This document shows positions 16,353 to 18,784 of a stretch of 18,784 nt of DNA, one piece after another (position 1 is the first letter of the stretch; each line of letters opens with the position of its first letter). The translations under genes were made by a program, and so were the position numbers. The DNA comes from an uncultured Selenomonas sp. (GTDB taxonomy: Bacteria > Bacillota > Negativicutes > Selenomonadales > Selenomonadaceae): positions 1 through 18,784 of the forward strand of contig CALIBA010000134.1 in assembly GCA_938045435.1 (NCBI GenBank), written 5' to 3'. The notes under the pieces are model-generated. The model saw only the letters and a program-made list of their open reading frames with translations. It made no database searches and had not been told where the DNA came from.

Positions 16353-16358
16353 CTCCTT
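16353..16358 (-). promoter_or_regulatory. Ribosome binding site that places the U32 gene start at a TTG
   Basis: AAGGAG on minus, 8 bases before the TTG at 16344, which gives the normal family N-terminus (VELLAPAGS). The in-frame ATG at 16371 lies upstream of this site and has none of its own. Confidence 0.7.
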
Positions 16359-16392
16359 CACATATGCACATGCAGCGAGATGATCCCTCTGG

Positions 16393-17001
16393 TCAGACCT
16401 CATCTGCCCCATCTTCCTTGATATGTTCCTCAGAAGCACGCAATTCTTCAAATAGACGCAGCTGGTCATCATCAAGGGTCGCCTTCACATCATCTATATC
16501 CGGGAGTTGTGGAAGCTCATCCAGACCGCTGAGTCCAAACGCACGCAGGAATATGTCTGTTGTCCCATAAAGAATAGGGCGTCCCACAACCTGTTTGCGC
16601 CCCATTTCCGTAATCAGCTCAAGTTCCAGGAGGCGTGCCACCGATCGTTCCGCGCGAACACCGCGGATATGCTCGATCTCCTGCTTTGTGATCGGCTGCT
16701 TATACGCGATGATAGAAAGTGTTTCCATCGCTGCAGAGGACAGGTGCGGACGTACAACATCCGAGAGTTTTTGTACAAACGGGAATGCCGCCGAATGCGT
16801 CACCAATTGATACCCGCCGGCAACGCAGCGCAGCATCGTTCCACTCCCCCGCGCATACAGATTTTGCTCTAATTCTCCTAGGAGTTCCTGTATGCGCCAT
16901 TCCGGAGCCTGCACGATCTCTGCAAGTTTCTGTACTGGCAGAGGAACACCGGCGGCAAAGAGCACTGCCTCTATGATGCTCGCTTGGCTAAGAGACTGCA
17001 C
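16393..17001 (-). CDS. scpB: Segregation and condensation protein B
   Basis: A 202-residue protein of the SMC-ScpA-ScpB condensin, which organises and separates newly replicated chromosome origins. ScpB is a dimer of winged-helix domains that binds ScpA. The N-terminal wing is seen as SIIEAVLFAAGVPL (8-21) and the second as LSSAAMETLSIIAYKQPITKQEIEHIRG (87-114), followed by VVGRPILYGTT (138-148) and FGLSGLDELP (155-164). The acidic C-terminal tail (about 168-202) is typical. The start is GTG at 17001 with AAGGAGG (17008-17014) at 6 bases. It overlaps the scpA end by 14 bases, so translation is likely coupled, which suits proteins needed in a fixed ratio. Confidence 0.96.
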   Translation of the reverse strand: MQSLSQASIIEAVLFAAGVPLPVQKLAEIVQAPEWRIQELLGELEQNLYARGSGTMLRCVAGGYQLVTHSAAFPFVQKLSDVVRPHLSSAAMETLSIIAYKQPITKQEIEHIRGVRAERSVARLLELELITEMGRKQVVGRPILYGTTDIFLRAFGLSGLDELPQLPDIDDVKATLDDDQLRLFEELRASEEHIKEDGADEV

Positions 17002-17713
17002 GGCTTCCCTCCTTTACAGAGATTTGAATTTCTTCATATACGCACTCTTGACGTACAACAACCATCTGCATTTTTATAAGTTCCAACAGTGCCAAGAAGG
17101 ATGCGAGGAGTTCCTCTCGCGTTCCCGTCGGAAATACGGCATGCATTTTTATACTTCCATGCCCTTGCTTGAGCAGCGCAAGAATATCCGTCATTTTGTC
17201 CTGTACGCGGTATTCCTCTGCTGCAATGACCACGGAAGGGATGCGCGGCTCCTCTTTGACCCGCAGCACTTCACAGAACATGCGTGCAAGTGTTTTGACC
17301 GACAGATTCTCAGGAGGAAGGTGATGTGCAGGCAGGTGAAGCGGCGCACGTTCCACATAGACATGCTGCGCATCTTTCAGCGTAAAAAGGCGCTCCGTCA
17401 CCTCCTTGAAACGACGATATTCGAGAAGACGTTCTACAAGTTCTCGCCTTGGATCCTCCTCCTCCACCTCGTCTTCCTCTTTTGGCAGCATCATGCGCGA
17501 TTTGATGCGCAAAAGCGTCGCCGCCATGACTAGGAACTCACTGGCAACCTCTATATCAAACCTGTGCATCGTACCGATATAATCCAGATATTGCCGCGTC
17601 AGTTCAGCAATAGGAATATCATAGAGATTGAGCTTATTCTTTTCAATCAGGTGCATGAGGAGATCCATCGGTCCCTCAAAAGCAGCTAATTTTATGAGAT
17701 ACTGTTCACGCAT
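16988..17713 (-). CDS. scpA: Segregation and condensation protein A (kleisin)
   Basis: A 241-residue kleisin that bridges the head of one SMC subunit and the neck of the other, and carries ScpB. The N-terminal SMC-binding region shows AFEGPMDLLMHLIEKNKLNL (11-30) and DIPIAELTRQYLDY (32-45), followed by EFLVMAATLLRIKSRMMLP (59-77), all family hallmarks. An acidic stretch near 79-88 and the ScpB-binding centre follow. A C-terminal winged-helix (about 165-241) ends the protein. The ATG at 17713 has AGGA at 7 bases. A GTG at 17719 would add two residues and sits almost on that site, so it is less likely but not excluded. The gene lies 9 bases after the M50 protease and overlaps scpB. Confidence 0.96.
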   Translation of the reverse strand: MREQYLIKLAAFEGPMDLLMHLIEKNKLNLYDIPIAELTRQYLDYIGTMHRFDIEVASEFLVMAATLLRIKSRMMLPKEEDEVEEEDPRRELVERLLEYRRFKEVTERLFTLKDAQHVYVERAPLHLPAHHLPPENLSVKTLARMFCEVLRVKEEPRIPSVVIAAEEYRVQDKMTDILALLKQGHGSIKMHAVFPTGTREELLASFLALLELIKMQMVVVRQECVYEEIQISVKEGSRAVS

Positions 17714-17722
17714 TCCCACATC

Positions 17723-18352
17723 CTAGAAGATAAAAAGACCAATGAGAAAATGATAAACAATCCCCACAAAACGAACCAAAGGCTCTAATACATAGCCTAA
17801 AACAGGGGTCATAATGCACACAATCAAAATGAGAATGCTGTATCGTTCCAAAGATTGATACCGGTAAGCAAGGTTCGGCGGCAAAAGATTCCGCAAAATG
17901 TGGGATCCATCGAGAGGCGGAATTGGAAGCATGTTGAAAACAGCAAAATTGATATTATAAATTGCAATCATTTGAATCATTTTATATGTTGTTGCAGAAA
18001 CATCCATTTGGTGCATATGGATAAAGGTCAATATATATGCTGCGATAAACCCGAGCAGAAGATTCATCGCCGGCCCCGCAAGTGATACGAGAATATCTCC
18101 TTTTTTCGGATCGCGAAAGTTGCGCGGATCAATGAGAACGGGCTTCGCCCAACCAAACCGCACAAGAAACAACATCAAAAGGCCCACTGGATCGATATGT
18201 GCACGCGGATTGAGTGTTACACGCCCCATCAGCAGCGGTGTGCGATCACCCAAGAGAACCGCAGCACGTGCGTGCGCATACTCATGAAATGTCATCGCAA
18301 TGATCAGTCCCGGAATCCCTAGAAGCATCTGTGTAAAATTTAGGTCTGACAT
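17723..18352 (-). CDS. Site-2-type M50 family membrane zinc metalloprotease
   Basis: A 209-residue polytopic membrane protein of the small M50 (rhomboid-unlike, site-2 protease) group. The zinc motif HEYAH is at 23-27 in the first hydrophobic segment and the second motif NMLPIPPLDGSHIL is at 140-153, with Asp148 the third ligand. Further hydrophobic segments lie near 52-66, 88-112, 126-140, 170-190 and 191-209. Members cleave substrates within the membrane; the substrate here is unknown. No PDZ or CBS domain is present, so it is the minimal form. The ATG at 18352 has GAGGAG (18357-18362) at 4 bases. A TTG at 18376, overlapping the Nudix stop codon, would add eight residues but lacks a binding site. 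This M50-scpA-scpB order is common in Firmicutes. Confidence 0.93.
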   Translation of the reverse strand: MSDLNFTQMLLGIPGLIIAMTFHEYAHARAAVLLGDRTPLLMGRVTLNPRAHIDPVGLLMLFLVRFGWAKPVLIDPRNFRDPKKGDILVSLAGPAMNLLLGFIAAYILTFIHMHQMDVSATTYKMIQMIAIYNINFAVFNMLPIPPLDGSHILRNLLPPNLAYRYQSLERYSILILIVCIMTPVLGYVLEPLVRFVGIVYHFLIGLFIF

Positions 18353-18356
18353 AAAG

Positions 18357-18362
18357 CTCCTC
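18357..18362 (-). promoter_or_regulatory. Ribosome binding site that places the M50 protease start at 18352
   Basis: GAGGAG on minus, 4 bases before the ATG at 18352. The alternative TTG at 18376 lies upstream of it. Confidence 0.65.
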
Positions 18363-18372
18363 TTATATAGAA

Positions 18373-18784
18373 TCAATTTCGCAAGCGTTCCACTGCCATC
18401 AGCAGCGATATGATGGTCTTAGCATCTACAATCTTTCCTGCCTTCACCATATCCAGTGCCTTCTCAAATGGCATACGTACTACATGAACAAACTCATCCG
18501 CATCTGTATGCTGTCTACCGGCAGACAGTCCACGCGCGAGATAAAGGTGTATATACTCATTGGAGAATCCGACGGTGGTCGCAATGGTTGTCATTTTCTC
18601 ATACGCCTCTGCTGTATATCCGGTCTCCTCAGACAGTTCGCGGCGGGCACAGTGCAGGGGTTCCTCATCTGCCGCATCAAGTTTGCCTGCCGGCACCTCA
18701 AGTGTCACCTTGCCAATCGGATAGCGATATTGCCGCACAAGGACGACTTGCTCATCAGCAAGCACGGGGAGAACAGCTGCTGCC
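18373..18784 (-). CDS. Nudix hydrolase, probable ADP-ribose pyrophosphatase, 5' end outside the window
   Basis: The frame is open from the window end to the TGA at 18373-18375 (136 residues visible). Related ADP-ribose pyrophosphatases have about 170-185 residues, so roughly 40-50 N-terminal residues are missing. The Nudix box is present as EVPAGKLDAADEEPL followed by RRELSEETGY, which holds the REL-x-EE-x-G core that binds Mg2+. One extra residue lies between the Gly and the core compared with the usual spacing; relatives with this spacing exist. VRQYRYP upstream and the Gly-Phe-Ser-Asn-Glu downstream (VGFSNEYIHLYLA) are typical of the ADP-ribose group, which splits ADP-ribose into AMP and ribose 5-phosphate. 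It is the first visible gene of the minus-strand run, 20 bases before the M50 gene. Confidence 0.9.
   Translation of the reverse strand, partial: AAAVLPVLADEQVVLVRQYRYPIGKVTLEVPAGKLDAADEEPLHCARRELSEETGYTAEAYEKMTTIATTVGFSNEYIHLYLARGLSAGRQHTDADEFVHVVRMPFEKALDMVKAGKIVDAKTIISLLMAVERLRN

Noticed and set aside
1..18784. CRISPR array, insertion sequence, tRNA or rRNA gene, T-box or cobalamin riboswitch
   Set aside because: No spaced direct repeats, transposase, clover-leaf pattern or riboswitch core was recognised by eye. Gaps between genes are too short for most of these.

Overview
The window reads as an ordinary chromosomal segment of a Firmicutes-type bacterium, most likely a member of the Negativicutes (Selenomonas-like). 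This placement is an inference. It rests on strong AGGAGG-type ribosome binding sites, the scpA-scpB, mutS2 and yebC-ruvCAB-queA gene content, QueH in place of QueG, and the style of the proteins. No rRNA, tRNA, CRISPR array, insertion sequence, phage gene or origin was seen. No gene-free stretch exceeds about 100 bases.

Layout. At the left edge is a plus-strand metallophosphoesterase whose 5' end lies outside the window (1-950). It converges on a single minus-strand cobO (1025-1567), and a hairpin terminator for cobO sits between them. Next, divergent from cobO, is a plus-strand secreted or membrane-anchored SGNH hydrolase with three fibronectin-III-like repeats (1624-3249). A hairpin terminator at 3255-3284 separates it from the end of the long minus-strand run.

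From 18784 down to 3283 fourteen genes lie in one direction: Nudix hydrolase (5' partial), M50 site-2-type protease, scpA, scpB, U32 peptidase-like protein, mutS2, class A penicillin-binding protein, tyrS, yebC, ruvC, ruvA, ruvB, queH, queA. Most are separated by 1-75 bases, and scpA and scpB overlap. The one larger gap (100 bases, upstream of the penicillin-binding protein) holds a plausible promoter with an inverted repeat, so the run is probably at least two overlapping transcription units. It ends in the hairpin just after queA.

How the genes fit together. ScpA and ScpB are the kleisin partners of SMC in chromosome segregation. MutS2 acts on branched DNA and/or collided ribosomes, and RuvABC processes Holliday junctions. 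YebC is a regulator or translation factor, and TyrS charges tRNA-Tyr. QueA and QueH perform the last two steps of queuosine synthesis in tRNA. The penicillin-binding protein builds peptidoglycan. The theme is housekeeping (chromosome, wall, tRNA), not an accessory island. Several genes have an upstream in-frame start codon that would be chosen by length alone. Ribosome binding sites put the true starts of ruvB, tyrS, the penicillin-binding protein, the U32 protein and the M50 protease further in, and the coordinates here use those.

I did not find convincing evidence of a new biological system. The least described parts are the two surface-type hydrolases at the left and the duplicated U32 protein.
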